DNA of 64,000 bases, taken from the NCBI RefSeq assembly GCF_001262495.1, contig NZ_LGYE01000002.1:796368-860367 (forward strand), written 5' to 3'. Positions 7,908 through 16,465 of this stretch are shown piece by piece. The DNA is from Microbacterium sp. GCS4. Lineage in GTDB: Bacteria > Actinomycetota > Actinomycetes > Actinomycetales > Microbacteriaceae. Positions within the stretch are counted from its first letter, which is position 1. Every line of letters begins with the position of its first letter. The position numbers were made by a program, and so were the translations under genes. The notes under the pieces are model-generated. The model made no database searches. It had not been told where the DNA came from and was given only the letters and a program-made list of their open reading frames with translations.

Positions 7908-8951
7908 ATGTCGCAGGTCTCGCTCGCCGAGCCGCGCCTCGACGGGGAACGCTCCGGTGCTCCCCGTCGCTGGGTCGGCCTGATCCCGCTCCTGATCCTC
8001 CTCGTGCTCGCGCTCGCCGCGAGCATGCTGGTCGGATCACGCACCGTGCCACCGGCCGACGTCCTGCACGCGCTGCTGCAGCCCGACCCCGACGACGCGA
8101 TCTCGCAGACCGTCTGGTTCTCCCGCGTGCCCCGCACCGTACTCATCCTGGTCGCGGGGGCGGCGCTCGGCGTCGCCGGAGCTCTCATGCAGGCGGTCAC
8201 ACGCAACCCGATGACCGATCCGGGCATCCTCGGGGTCAACGCCGGCGCATCGCTCGCGGTCGTCGTGGGCCTCGCGTTCTTCGCGGTCACCGACATCTCC
8301 CAGTACATGTGGTGGTCGTTCGTCGGGGCGATGCTCACCTCGGTGCTGGTCTTCGCGATCGGCAACACCGGAGCGGCGCGCGGCAACCCGGTGCGCATGA
8401 CCCTCTCCGGCGTGGCCCTCGGCGCGGTGCTGTCCGGCTTCAGCTCCGCCGTGCTGCTGTCGAACTCCGAGGTGCTCGAGCGGATGCGCGGCTGGTCGGC
8501 AGGCACCACGGCATCCCAGCCGCTCGACGCGACGCTCGCGATCGTGCCGTTCATCGTGGTCGGACTGGTGATCGCGCTGCTGAGCTCGCGCTCGCTCGAC
8601 GTCCTGTCGCTCGGTGAGGCCTCCGCCGTCGCCATGGGCGCGCATCCGAACCGCATCCGGCTCGTCGTGCTCCTCGCGATCGCGCTGCTCGCGGGCGGCG
8701 CGACGGCAGCCGCGGGGCCGATCGGGTTCCTCGGACTGCTCGCCCCGCACGTCGCCCGCATGATCGTGGGCCCCCACCAGGGGTGGATCCTGGCGTACTC
8801 GGTGCTGATCGCCCCGATCGTGCTCGGATTCGCCGACGTGCTCGGCCGGGTCATCACGGCGGGGGAGGTGCCGGTCGGCGTCGTCACCGCGTTCATCGGT
8901 GCGCCGGTGCTCATCTGGATGGTCCGGCGCTTCCGGGTCTCGGAGGTCTGA
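7908..8951 (+). CDS. FecCD-family iron-siderophore permease, subunit 1
   Basis: A 347-residue integral membrane protein of the FecCD/BtuC type, with about nine or ten hydrophobic segments after a short cytoplasmic N-terminus. Family landmarks are RVPRTVLILVAGAALGVAGALMQAVTRNPMTDPGILGVNAGA near the N-terminus, and GPIGFLGLLAPHVARMIVG late in the protein, part of the loop that contacts the ATPase. It pairs with the next gene to form a heterodimeric channel for siderophore entry. It starts 22 bp after the binding-protein gene and the next gene begins 3 bp after its stop. Confidence 0.9.
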   Translation: MSQVSLAEPRLDGERSGAPRRWVGLIPLLILLVLALAASMLVGSRTVPPADVLHALLQPDPDDAISQTVWFSRVPRTVLILVAGAALGVAGALMQAVTRNPMTDPGILGVNAGASLAVVVGLAFFAVTDISQYMWWSFVGAMLTSVLVFAIGNTGAARGNPVRMTLSGVALGAVLSGFSSAVLLSNSEVLERMRGWSAGTTASQPLDATLAIVPFIVVGLVIALLSSRSLDVLSLGEASAVAMGAHPNRIRLVVLLAIALLAGGATAAAGPIGFLGLLAPHVARMIVGPHQGWILAYSVLIAPIVLGFADVLGRVITAGEVPVGVVTAFIGAPVLIWMVRRFRVSEV

Positions 8952-8954
8952 CGC

Positions 8955-10007
8955 ATGACCGATCTCGACTTCGGCCGGACGATGCACCGGGTCGGCCCAC
9001 CAGGCCGCCCGTGGATGCTCGTCGACGCCCGCTCCCTGCGTGTGTGCGCGGGGCTCTGGATCGCCACGGCCGCGCTCGCCGTGTTCGCGGTGTTCTCCGG
9101 ATCCGCCCAGATCTCCTTCCCCGAGGCGATGGCCGCACTCGCCGGCCGGGGGGACGAGTACACGACGATGGTCGTGCTGGAGTGGCGTGCCCCGCGCATC
9201 GTGATCGCGGTGCTGCTCGGCGCGTGCCTCGCGATGAGCGGAGCGATCTTCCAGAACCTCACCGGGAATCCACTCGGCTCGCCCGACGTGATCGGCTTCC
9301 AGACCGGTTCGTACACGGGGGCGCTCGTGGTGATGCTGCTGCTCGGCGGAGGGTCGGCGGCGACCATGGGCGGCGCGCTGGTCGGCGGCGTCGCGACGGC
9401 GTTCCTCGTCTTCCTGCTCGCCTCTCGCCGCGGTGCCGTCCGGGGAGTGCGGCTCATCATCGTCGGGATTGGCGTGAGCGCGATGCTCGCGTCCGTGAAC
9501 GTGTGGATCCTCCTGAACGCGACCGTGGAGGATGCGATCATGGCGGGGCTCTGGGGTGCCGGCAACCTCTCGGGTGTCTCCTGGCCTACCGTTGCGACCA
9601 CGCTCGCGGGCTCGGGTGCCTTCATCGTCGCGGCACTCCTGCTGAGCCGTCCGATGCGCCTCATGCAGATCGGCGTGCCGTTCGCCACGGCCCTCGGCCA
9701 GAACGTCCGCCTCGTGCAGGTGTGTGCGATCGTGGTGGGCGTGGGCCTCACGGCGCTCGCGACCGCGACCGTCGGGCCCATCTCCTTCATCGCGCTCGCC
9801 GCCCCGCAGATCGCGCGTCGCATCGTGCGCTCCGACGGTCTCGCCCTCGGGCCGACCGCCGCGGTCGGGTCGCTGCTGCTCCTGCTCGCGGATGTCGTCG
9901 CGCAGCGCATCCATCCCGATTCGCCCCTGCCCGTCGGCATCGTGACCGTCTCGATCGGCGGACTGTACTTCCTCTGGCTGCTGCTGAGAGAAGGGAAGAG
10001 AAGATGA
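8955..10007 (+). CDS. FecCD-family iron-siderophore permease, subunit 2
   Basis: A 350-residue membrane protein paralogous to the preceding permease. Landmarks are EWRAPRIVIAVLLGACLAMSGAIFQNLTGNPLGSPDVIGFQ and the later GPISFIALAAPQIARRI, equivalent to the ATPase-contact loop. Its stop codon overlaps the ATPase start by 4 bp (ATGA, 10004-10007), indicating translational coupling. Together with subunit 1 it should form the transmembrane half of the importer, as FepD and FepG do. Confidence 0.9.
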   Translation: MTDLDFGRTMHRVGPPGRPWMLVDARSLRVCAGLWIATAALAVFAVFSGSAQISFPEAMAALAGRGDEYTTMVVLEWRAPRIVIAVLLGACLAMSGAIFQNLTGNPLGSPDVIGFQTGSYTGALVVMLLLGGGSAATMGGALVGGVATAFLVFLLASRRGAVRGVRLIIVGIGVSAMLASVNVWILLNATVEDAIMAGLWGAGNLSGVSWPTVATTLAGSGAFIVAALLLSRPMRLMQIGVPFATALGQNVRLVQVCAIVVGVGLTALATATVGPISFIALAAPQIARRIVRSDGLALGPTAAVGSLLLLLADVVAQRIHPDSPLPVGIVTVSIGGLYFLWLLLREGKRR

Positions 10008-10789
10008 CCCGTCTGACCGTGGCTGAGGCCGCGCTCGGCTACGCCGACCGCATCGTCTGCGAGGAGGTGTCGGTCGAGATCCCCGACGGCGCCTTCACGG
10101 TGATCGTGGGTCCGAACGCGTGCGGCAAGTCCACGCTGCTGAAGAGCCTGACACGCTTGCTGCAGCCCGCCCGGGGCAGCGTGCTCCTCGACGGGGAGAG
10201 CCTGCATCGCCTGCCGACCAAGCACGTTGCACGTGAGGTGGGACTGCTGCCGCAGGGCCCGGTCGCGCCCGACGGCATCCGCGTGATCGATCTCGTGTCG
10301 CGCGGCCGGTACCCGCATCAGAAACTGTTCTCGCCCTGGTCTCCCGACGACGAGGCCGCCGTGGCGGAGGCCATGGATGCGACCGGCATCCGTCACCTGT
10401 CCGGCCGTCTCGTCGACGAGCTCTCCGGCGGGCAGCGGCAGCGCGTGTGGATGGCGGTCGCCCTCGCGCAACAGACGCCCATCCTGCTCCTCGACGAGCC
10501 GACGACGTACCTCGACCTCAGCCACCAGGTCGAACTCCTCGAGCTGTGCCGTGCACTCAACCGCGCCGCGGGCACGACGCTCGTCGCGGTGCTGCACGAT
10601 CTCAACCAGGCGGCGCGGTACGCCGATCACATCGTCGCGATGAAGGACGGCGCGGTCGTGGCGAGCGGACGGCCGGGTGAGGTGATCACCGAATCCCTCG
10701 TCGCGCACGTGTTCGGCCTGGACGCTCGGGTGATCGCCGATCCCGAATCGGGCAGCCCGCTCGTGGTGCCGCGCTGGTCGCACGGCTGA
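10004..10789 (+). CDS. Iron-siderophore ABC transporter ATP-binding protein (FepC-like)
   Basis: A 261-residue single-domain ATPase. Walker A is GPNACGKST, with A where G is more usual; FepC/FhuC-type proteins show the same pattern. The Q-loop region reads VGLLPQGPVAPDGI, the signature LSGGQRQRVWMA, Walker B ILLLDEPTTYLDLSHQ, and the switch His lies in VAVLHDLNQAARYADH. The TYLD(L/I)xHQ sequence is characteristic of the siderophore/B12 importer class. The start overlaps the permease stop, with GGGAAGAGAAG as ribosome binding site. It is the last gene of the iron-box operon. Confidence 0.92.
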   Translation: MTRLTVAEAALGYADRIVCEEVSVEIPDGAFTVIVGPNACGKSTLLKSLTRLLQPARGSVLLDGESLHRLPTKHVAREVGLLPQGPVAPDGIRVIDLVSRGRYPHQKLFSPWSPDDEAAVAEAMDATGIRHLSGRLVDELSGGQRQRVWMAVALAQQTPILLLDEPTTYLDLSHQVELLELCRALNRAAGTTLVAVLHDLNQAARYADHIVAMKDGAVVASGRPGEVITESLVAHVFGLDARVIADPESGSPLVVPRWSHG

Positions 10790-10803
10790 GAGAGGAATAT
10801 CCT

Positions 10804-10824
10804 TCTCCCATCTGCGTTGGGAGA
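10804..10824 (+). promoter_or_regulatory. Inverted repeat before the antiporter gene
   Basis: TCTCCCA (10804-10810) and TGGGAGA (10818-10824) are perfect inverted arms with a 7-nt spacer. They lie between a TATCCT -10-like hexamer (10798-10803) and the ATG at 10830. The right arm contains the GGGAGA that is the likely ribosome binding site. It may be an operator at the transcription start or, if transcription starts further upstream, a hairpin masking the ribosome binding site. Confidence 0.45.
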
Positions 10825-10829
10825 CAGGG

Positions 10830-12629
10830 ATGGAAGGCCTCGAAGTAACCGTTCTGATCGGACTCACGATCCTCGTCGGAGCGCTGCTCGCACCCCGCGT
10901 CCGACTCGCTCTGCCCCTCGTCCTCGTCATCCTGGGACTCGCGCTGGGTTTCGTGCCGCAGCTGCGGGAGATCCAGCTGCCGCCCGAGACCGTGCTGCTG
11001 CTGTTCCTGCCGGTGATGCTGTTCTGGGAGAGCCTCACGACCTCGCTGCGCTCGATCCGCCGCGACTTCCGCTACATCCTGCCGATGAGCACGCTGCTCG
11101 TGGTGGCGTCCGCGTTCGCGGTCGCCGGCATCGGCCTGCTGTTCGGGATGCCGTGGGAGACCGCACTCATCCTCGGCGCGGCGGTCGCCCCGCCCGATGC
11201 CACCGCGGTCGCGGCCCTGGGGCGCCTGCTGCCCCGCCGGATGTTCATGAAGCTCAAGGCCGAGAGCCTGACGAATGACGGCACCGCCCTCGTGCTGTAC
11301 GCGATCGCGGTCTCGCTCGCGCTGGGCGGCAACATCACGCCCCTCTCGGTGACCATGTCGGTGCTGATGTCCTATCTCGGCGGCGTCGCGGCCGGTGTCG
11401 TGATCGCGGCGCTCGGCTACCTGCTGCTGCGTCGCTCCTCGTCGACCGCCGTCATCAACGTGACCCTGCTGCTCATCCCGTTCTCGGCGTTCCTGCTCGC
11501 CGAGATCGTGCACGCCTCCGGAGTGCTCGCCGTCGTCGTCGCGGGCCTGATCGTGGCCTGGGTGTCTCCGCGGGTGACCACGGCGTCGTCCCGTCGTCAG
11601 GCGGATGCGGCCTGGCCGTTCGGGGTGTTCCTGCTCAACGGCGCCCTCTTCGTCCTGATCGGGCTCGAGGTGCAGTACGTGGCGCACGAGATCTCCGGCG
11701 CCGAGATCGGTCGGCTCGTCCTGATCACGCTCGCCGTGTGGGCCACGCTGCTCGTCGTGCGCTACGTCTTCCAACTGCTGAACGTCGTGTTCCAGCGGCA
11801 GACCGGCCCGAGGCCCGCGCGCGGTGCCAGGGCGCGAGCACGTGCGGTGTCGACGGTGGCCGGGATGCGCGGCGCGGTGTCGCTCGCGATCGCACTGTCG
11901 GTTCCCGCGTCGGCTGCGACGGGCGGGGAGATCGCCGGGCGCGACGAGATCGTGTTCGTCACCGCCGGCGTCATCCTGTTGAGCCTGCTCGTGCAGGGGC
12001 CGCTGCTGCCCGCGATCGTGCGCTGGGCGCGGTTCCCCGTCGACCACGTCGAGGCCGAGGAGTACGAGCTCGCTGAGCGCACGATCTCCGGAGCCGCTCT
12101 CTCGGCGCTCGACGATCTCGCGGTCGAGCACGGCATCGGCCAGGAGGTGCGCGACCGCGTGCGCGCCGAGGGATACCAGATGCTGGAGTTCTCGAACGCC
12201 AAGGCGCTCGCGCGCGAGCAGGCGATCGTGGACGCTGAGGCGAAGGCCCTCGACGACCTGCTCGGCGATCCCGACCCGCTGGGCGCCGCGGGATCCGCCG
12301 GGGAGAGCATCGGGGGAGGGGATGCCACGCCGAGCCTGGTCCCCGCGGATGACGGGCGGGAGTTCGACGACGACGGAACCTCCGCCGAAGGCGAGGTGCG
12401 CACGCTGCAGATGATCGCGACCTCCACGGACGTCGACGTGATGCAGCGGTCGCCGCTGCTGCGGCACGAGGAGCACACGCGGCTCAAGCTCGCGCTCCTG
12501 GAGCGCAAGCGCGAGGTGCTGCTGGGGCTCCGCCGCTCGGGTGCGGTCGACGACCTGATCGTGCGTCGCATCTCCGCCCGGCTCGACCTCGAGCAGGTGC
12601 GGTTGCAGGGCATCGAGGAGTACGACTGA
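10830..12629 (+). CDS. CPA1-family Na+(K+)/H+ antiporter
   Basis: A 599-residue protein with about twelve hydrophobic segments in the first ~410 residues and a hydrophilic C-terminal tail of ~180. Landmarks of the NhaP/NhaE-type exchanger are ILGAAVAPPDATAVAALG (the Asp-containing helix), then SLTNDGTALVLYAIAVSLAL (the ND motif), and AGMRGAVSLAIALSVP late in the membrane part. It exchanges protons for Na+ or K+ across the membrane for pH and salt homeostasis. The tail (LEFSNAKALAREQAIVDAEA, then TRLKLALLERKREVLLGLRR) is charged and helical, likely regulatory. It is a single gene, not obviously in an operon with its neighbours. Confidence 0.9.
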   Translation: MEGLEVTVLIGLTILVGALLAPRVRLALPLVLVILGLALGFVPQLREIQLPPETVLLLFLPVMLFWESLTTSLRSIRRDFRYILPMSTLLVVASAFAVAGIGLLFGMPWETALILGAAVAPPDATAVAALGRLLPRRMFMKLKAESLTNDGTALVLYAIAVSLALGGNITPLSVTMSVLMSYLGGVAAGVVIAALGYLLLRRSSSTAVINVTLLLIPFSAFLLAEIVHASGVLAVVVAGLIVAWVSPRVTTASSRRQADAAWPFGVFLLNGALFVLIGLEVQYVAHEISGAEIGRLVLITLAVWATLLVVRYVFQLLNVVFQRQTGPRPARGARARARAVSTVAGMRGAVSLAIALSVPASAATGGEIAGRDEIVFVTAGVILLSLLVQGPLLPAIVRWARFPVDHVEAEEYELAERTISGAALSALDDLAVEHGIGQEVRDRVRAEGYQMLEFSNAKALAREQAIVDAEAKALDDLLGDPDPLGAAGSAGESIGGGDATPSLVPADDGREFDDDGTSAEGEVRTLQMIATSTDVDVMQRSPLLRHEEHTRLKLALLERKREVLLGLRRSGAVDDLIVRRISARLDLEQVRLQGIEEYD

Positions 12630-12767
12630 CGCGGTGCCGTCGACCCGCGCGTCCTGAAGCCAATACTCCGATAGATCGCGCGTGACGCTCTGTGACGCCC
12701 GATTGTCGAGTCGTCGCCCGGGCTGCCTAACGTATTCGAGTCCCCCAAGAGAGGAATCCGTACTCAC

Positions 12768-13676
12768 ATGTCCCGCCGCACCACCACCCTCCTCGCCGCG
12801 CTCACCGCGGTCCCGCTCGTCATCGCCCTGTCGGGCTGCGCGACGGCATCCTCCGACGCCGGCTCCGGCGACTCGGGCTCGGCCGACGAGACCGTCAAGA
12901 TCGGCGTCGTCGGCAAGGGCGACGCGCAGTGGGCCCCGTTCGTCGAGGCCGCCGCCGACGAGGGCATCACGGTCGAGCTCGTGGACTTCGGTTCCTACGA
13001 GCAGCCGAACCCCGCACTCACCGAGGGCGAGATCGACCTGAACCAGTTCCAGCACATCGTGTACCTCGCCGAGTACAACAACGCCTCGGGCTCCGACCTG
13101 ACGCCGATCGGCTCGACCGCGATCTACCCGCTGGGCCTGTACTCCAAGAAGTACGACGACGTCGACGACATCCCCGAGGGCGAGACGGTGGCCGTGCCGG
13201 ACGACGCCTCGAACCAGGCGCGTGCGCTCAACGTGCTGCAGCAGGCGGGGCTCGTCGAGCTCAAGGACGGCGGCACGCCGTACTCCGACCTCGCGCAGGT
13301 CGACACCGAGAAGTCCAAGGTCAAGATCACGGCCCTCGAGGGTGCGCTCATCCCCACCTCACTGCCCGACGTCGCGGCCGCGATCATCAACAACGACTTC
13401 GTGGAGGACGCCGGCCTCACGTTCGACGACGCGATCGCACAGGACGACCCCGAGGACGCCAGCGCGCTGCCGTACGTCAACATCTTCGCGGCACGCGCCG
13501 AGGATGCCGACAACGAGACGTACCTCAAGCTCGTCGAGATCTTCCAGACCAACGCCGACGTGCAGGCAGGGCTCCAGGAGTCCTCGGGCGACACCGCCGT
13601 GGCGCTGCAGACTCCGGTCGAGGACCTCGTCTCCACGCTCGCGAAGGTCCAAAAGGACGCCGACGCGAAGAAGTGA
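12768..13676 (+). CDS. metQ: Methionine ABC transporter substrate-binding lipoprotein
   Basis: A 302-residue NlpA/MetQ-family protein with a signal peptide ending in the lipobox ALSGC. Family segments are ITVELVDFGSYEQPNPALTEGEIDLNQFQH, which contacts ligand, then VAVPDDASNQARALNVLQQAGLVEL and NNDFVEDAGL. It captures D- or L-methionine for the MetNI importer encoded immediately downstream. The start has GAGAGGAAT at 12749-12757 before ATG 12768, and a TAACGT hexamer at 12728-12733 may be the -10. I looked for a SAM-type riboswitch in the 138 bp upstream and found none. Two hairpins separate it from metN. Confidence 0.92.
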   Translation: MSRRTTTLLAALTAVPLVIALSGCATASSDAGSGDSGSADETVKIGVVGKGDAQWAPFVEAAADEGITVELVDFGSYEQPNPALTEGEIDLNQFQHIVYLAEYNNASGSDLTPIGSTAIYPLGLYSKKYDDVDDIPEGETVAVPDDASNQARALNVLQQAGLVELKDGGTPYSDLAQVDTEKSKVKITALEGALIPTSLPDVAAAIINNDFVEDAGLTFDDAIAQDDPEDASALPYVNIFAARAEDADNETYLKLVEIFQTNADVQAGLQESSGDTAVALQTPVEDLVSTLAKVQKDADAKK

Positions 13677-13682
13677 CTCCGT

Positions 13683-13703
13683 GCGGGGTGAGAACCGCCC
13701 CGC
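13683..13703 (+). terminator. First hairpin between metQ and metN
   Basis: GCGGGG (13683-13688) pairs with CCCCGC (13698-13703) around a 9-nt loop, immediately after the metQ stop. Alone it is short; with the next hairpin it may reduce read-through or protect the metQ mRNA 3' end. Confidence 0.4.
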
Positions 13704-13714
13704 CTGATGCGAGA

Positions 13715-13747
13715 GAATCGGGTGGCGCCTCGTGCGTCACCCGATTC
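13715..13747 (+). terminator. Second, stronger hairpin between metQ and metN
   Basis: A 14-bp stem (13715-13728 with 13734-13747, one G-T pair) closes a short CTCGT loop. There is no T tract. Its place inside the operon suggests partial termination or mRNA stabilisation that keeps binding protein in excess over ATPase and permease. Confidence 0.6.
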
Positions 13748-13795
13748 GTCGTTCCCCGCCGCACGAACCCACCGACCATCCATCTCGGAGCAAGC

Positions 13796-14839
13796 ATGCC
13801 CATCGTGAGCCTGGCCACCGTGTCGAAGGCCTATCCCGCCCGCACCCCGGGCGACGGCGAGGTCATCGCCGTCGACGAGGTGACCCTCGAGATCGAGAAG
13901 GGTGACGTGTTCGGCATCATCGGGTACTCCGGCGCCGGCAAGTCGACGCTCGTGCGCCTGATCAACGCGCTCGAGCCCGCGACCGGCGGCACCATCCACG
14001 TCGACGGCGTCGACATCACCGCGCTGCCCGAGAGCGCGCTGCGCAAGGTCCGCAGCGGCATCGGGATGATCTTCCAGCAGTTCAACCTCTTCTCCTCGCG
14101 GACCGTGAAGGCCAACATCGCCTATCCGCTGAAGCTCGCCGGCTGGTCGAAGGCCGACATCGAGGAGCGCGTGACCGAGCTCCTCGCGTTCGTCGGGCTG
14201 TCCGACAAGGCGAAGGCGTATCCCGAGCAGCTGTCCGGCGGGCAGAAGCAGCGGGTGGGCATCGCCCGGGCCCTCGCCACGAAGCCGGCGATCCTCCTGG
14301 CCGACGAGGCCACCAGCGCACTGGACCCGCAGACCACGCACGAGGTGCTCGACCTCCTGAAGCGCGTGAACCGGGAGCAGGGCGTCACGATCGTCGTGAT
14401 CACGCACGAGATGGACGTCATCCAGACCATCGCGACCAAGGTCGCCGTCATGGAGCGTGGGCGCGTGATCGAGCAGGGCGACGTCTTCGACGTGTTCTCG
14501 GCCCCGCAGAACCCGGCCTCGCAGCGCTTCGTGGGAACCGTCGTCAAAGGCGTGCCCTCGCCTGCCGAGCTGGCGGTGCTGCGCGAGCGGCACGCTGGAC
14601 GCATCGTGACGCTCTCGTTCCGCGACGGAGACTCCTCGCAGGCCCAGGTCTTCCTCGACCTCGCCGCGGCCGGACTCGACTTCGAGCTCGTGTACGGCGG
14701 GATCAACGACATCCGCGGCCGGGCGTTCGGGCACCTGACGCTCGCGATCCGCGGTGACGGCGCCGCGATCGACCGCACGCTCGCGACGATCGGCGAACGC
14801 GTCGAGGTCACGGAGCTCGCCGGAGAGGAGGCCCGCTGA
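13796..14839 (+). CDS. metN: Methionine ABC transporter ATP-binding protein
   Basis: A 347-residue protein. The ATPase domain (about residues 1-245) has Walker A GYSGAGKST, signature LSGGQKQRVGIARAL, Walker B ILLADEATSALD and switch His in VVITHEMDV. The C-terminal ~75 residues match the NIL/ACT-like domain of MetN (VTLSFRDGDSSQAQVFLDLA, then VYGGINDIRG), which binds methionine and shuts down transport when internal methionine is high. ATG 13796 with upstream CGGAG is chosen because the protein begins in the usual way (MPIVSLATVSKAY). It overlaps the next gene by one base. Confidence 0.93.
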   Translation: MPIVSLATVSKAYPARTPGDGEVIAVDEVTLEIEKGDVFGIIGYSGAGKSTLVRLINALEPATGGTIHVDGVDITALPESALRKVRSGIGMIFQQFNLFSSRTVKANIAYPLKLAGWSKADIEERVTELLAFVGLSDKAKAYPEQLSGGQKQRVGIARALATKPAILLADEATSALDPQTTHEVLDLLKRVNREQGVTIVVITHEMDVIQTIATKVAVMERGRVIEQGDVFDVFSAPQNPASQRFVGTVVKGVPSPAELAVLRERHAGRIVTLSFRDGDSSQAQVFLDLAAAGLDFELVYGGINDIRGRAFGHLTLAIRGDGAAIDRTLATIGERVEVTELAGEEAR

Positions 14840-15498
14840 TGGATCGTCTGATCGAACTGGGTCCTGAGTTCTGGTCCGCCGCGCTCGAGACGCTGTACAT
14901 GACGACGTTCGCCCTCGTGCTCGGCGGCATCCTGGGTCTCGTGATCGGCGTGATCCTGTACGTCACCCGCCCCGGCGGCCTGCTGCAGAACGGCGTCGTG
15001 GCGGCGATCGCGAACCTCGCCGTGAACTTCTTCCGGCCCATCCCGTTCGTGCTCTTCGTCGCGGTCGCGCAGCCCTTCGCGCGGGTGGTCGTCGGCACCG
15101 GCATCGGCACCACGGCCGGGGCGTTCATCATCGGCATCGCGGCGGCCTTCGCGATCGGCCGCATCGTCGAGCAGCACCTGGTCTCTGTCCCGCCCGGCGT
15201 CATCGAGGCCGCGAAGTCGATGGGAGCGAGTCCGCTGCGGATCCTCTTCACGGTCGCGATCCCTGAGTCGCTCGGGCCGCTCATCCTCGGCTACACGTTC
15301 GTCGTCGTGGCGCTGATCGACATGACGGCGATGGCAGGTCTGATCGGCGGCGGCGGGCTCGGAGCCTTCGCGCAGATCTACGGCTTCCGTCAGTTCGAGC
15401 CCGTCGTGATGTGGGCCGCGATCGTGCTGATCGTCGTGTTCGTGCACCTCGTGCAGATGCTCGGCGCGCGGCTCGCGCGCAAGGTCATGCGCCGGTAG
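14839..15498 (+). CDS. metI: Methionine ABC transporter permease
   Basis: A 219-residue membrane protein of the MetI family with about five transmembrane helices. The EAA-type ATPase-contact loop reads VIEAAKSMGASPLRILFTVAIPESL. The N-terminal LETLYMTTFALVLGGILGLVIG and the late MTAMAGLIGGGGLGAFAQIYGF are characteristic of MetI. Its ATG shares a base with the metN stop (TGATG), so translation is coupled. A homodimer of this protein with two MetN forms the importer. Confidence 0.93.
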   Translation: MDRLIELGPEFWSAALETLYMTTFALVLGGILGLVIGVILYVTRPGGLLQNGVVAAIANLAVNFFRPIPFVLFVAVAQPFARVVVGTGIGTTAGAFIIGIAAAFAIGRIVEQHLVSVPPGVIEAAKSMGASPLRILFTVAIPESLGPLILGYTFVVVALIDMTAMAGLIGGGGLGAFAQIYGFRQFEPVVMWAAIVLIVVFVHLVQMLGARLARKVMRR

Positions 15499-15516
15499 CG
15501 CGCCCCGTCGCGGTGG

Positions 15517-16455
15517 TCAGGATGCGGCGCGGGATGCCGTCGGCGCGAAGTCGAGCGCGCGCCGAGTCGTGAAGACGCGGTCCTCGCCGCTCAGCGGATC
15601 GACGAAGTGGAGTTCGCGCGCGAGCAGCTGCAACGGCCGGCTGAAGTCGTCCGGTGCCTCCGGGAGGAGCTCGGGGTAGAAGCCGTCGTGCAGGATGCCG
15701 AGGCCGAGCGCCGCGAGGTGCACGCGCAGCTGATGCATCTTGCCGCTGTGTGGACGCAGCAGCGCATGCACGACGTCGTCGTCCGTGTGCAGCACGTCGA
15801 TCAGCGTCTCGGAGTTGGGTGCGAGCTCCGGCTCGACGCGCACGCGCACCTCGCCGCGATGCTTGACGATGTGGTTGCGATACACGAGCGGGTAGGAGCT
15901 GGCATCCCAGTCCGCGGGCCGCGCGGACACCGCCTCGTACACCTTCTGCACCTGTCGGCGCTCGAACATGAGCTGGTAGGCGCCGCGTGTCGCCGGGCGG
16001 GCGGAGAACATCAGCAGCCCGGCCGTGGCGCGGTCGAGGCGGTGGATCGGCGCGAGCTCGGGGTTGTCGAGCAGGTTGCGAAGGCGCACGAGCGCCGAGT
16101 TCTGCAGGAACCGGCCGCCCGGCGTCGTGGGCAGGAAGTGCGGCTTGTCGATCACGACGAGGTCGGCGTCCTGGTGCAGCACCTCGATCTCGAAGGGCAC
16201 CTCGCCCTCCACCGGCGGCTCGCGGTAGTACCAGACGAACTCCTCGGCGCCCAGGGGCGTATCCCGAGCGAGGGGCCGCCCGTCGCGGGCGACGATCTCG
16301 CCGCGGTCGAAGCGCACCAGCAGGCGCTCGGGGTCGAGGTGGAAGAAGCGCTCGACCATGTACGCCGCGACCGTGGGCCACTCACCCTTCAGGGGGACGT
16401 GCAGACGGGTCGCCCCGACGCCGTCGCGCACGGGGAGAGGAGAGGGCATACCCAT
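15517..16455 (-). CDS. RluA-family pseudouridine synthase
   Basis: A 312-residue protein. The catalytic motif is IHRLDRATAGLLMFS (HRLDxxTSG-like), whose Asp attacks C1' of the target uridine. Upstream is DADLVVIDKPHFLPTTPGG and downstream GKMHQLRVHLAALGLGIL (K-T/M-H-Q-L-R), both standard for the RluA/RluD class. An N-terminal segment (VAAYMVERFFHLDPERLLVRFDRGEI) is a degenerate S4-like region. It modifies uridines in rRNA or tRNA; the site cannot be told. ATG 16455 is chosen because GGGTGG lies 5 nt upstream; GTG 16464 and ATG 16449 are in-frame alternatives. It follows the GlxA-type regulator on the same strand by 10 bp and is probably co-transcribed. Confidence 0.88.
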   Translation of the reverse strand: MGMPSPLPVRDGVGATRLHVPLKGEWPTVAAYMVERFFHLDPERLLVRFDRGEIVARDGRPLARDTPLGAEEFVWYYREPPVEGEVPFEIEVLHQDADLVVIDKPHFLPTTPGGRFLQNSALVRLRNLLDNPELAPIHRLDRATAGLLMFSARPATRGAYQLMFERRQVQKVYEAVSARPADWDASSYPLVYRNHIVKHRGEVRVRVEPELAPNSETLIDVLHTDDDVVHALLRPHSGKMHQLRVHLAALGLGILHDGFYPELLPEAPDDFSRPLQLLARELHFVDPLSGEDRVFTTRRALDFAPTASRAAS

Positions 16456-16465
16456 TCGACCCACC

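Noticed and set aside
8037..9914. A 625-codon minus-strand frame rich in Glu, Arg and His
   Set aside because: It lies wholly opposite the two FecCD permease genes and has shadow-frame composition.
6863..11038. A 1391-codon open frame on the minus strand
   Set aside because: It is antisense to the iron importer genes, has no domain, is Arg/Ser/Thr-rich and reflects the absence of stop codons opposite GC-rich genes.
12630..12767. A possible SAM riboswitch before metQ
   Set aside because: No conserved core or pairing pattern of known SAM riboswitch classes can be found in the 138 bp.
10686..13055. A 789-codon minus-strand frame
   Set aside because: It is antisense to the antiporter and metQ genes and has typical shadow composition.
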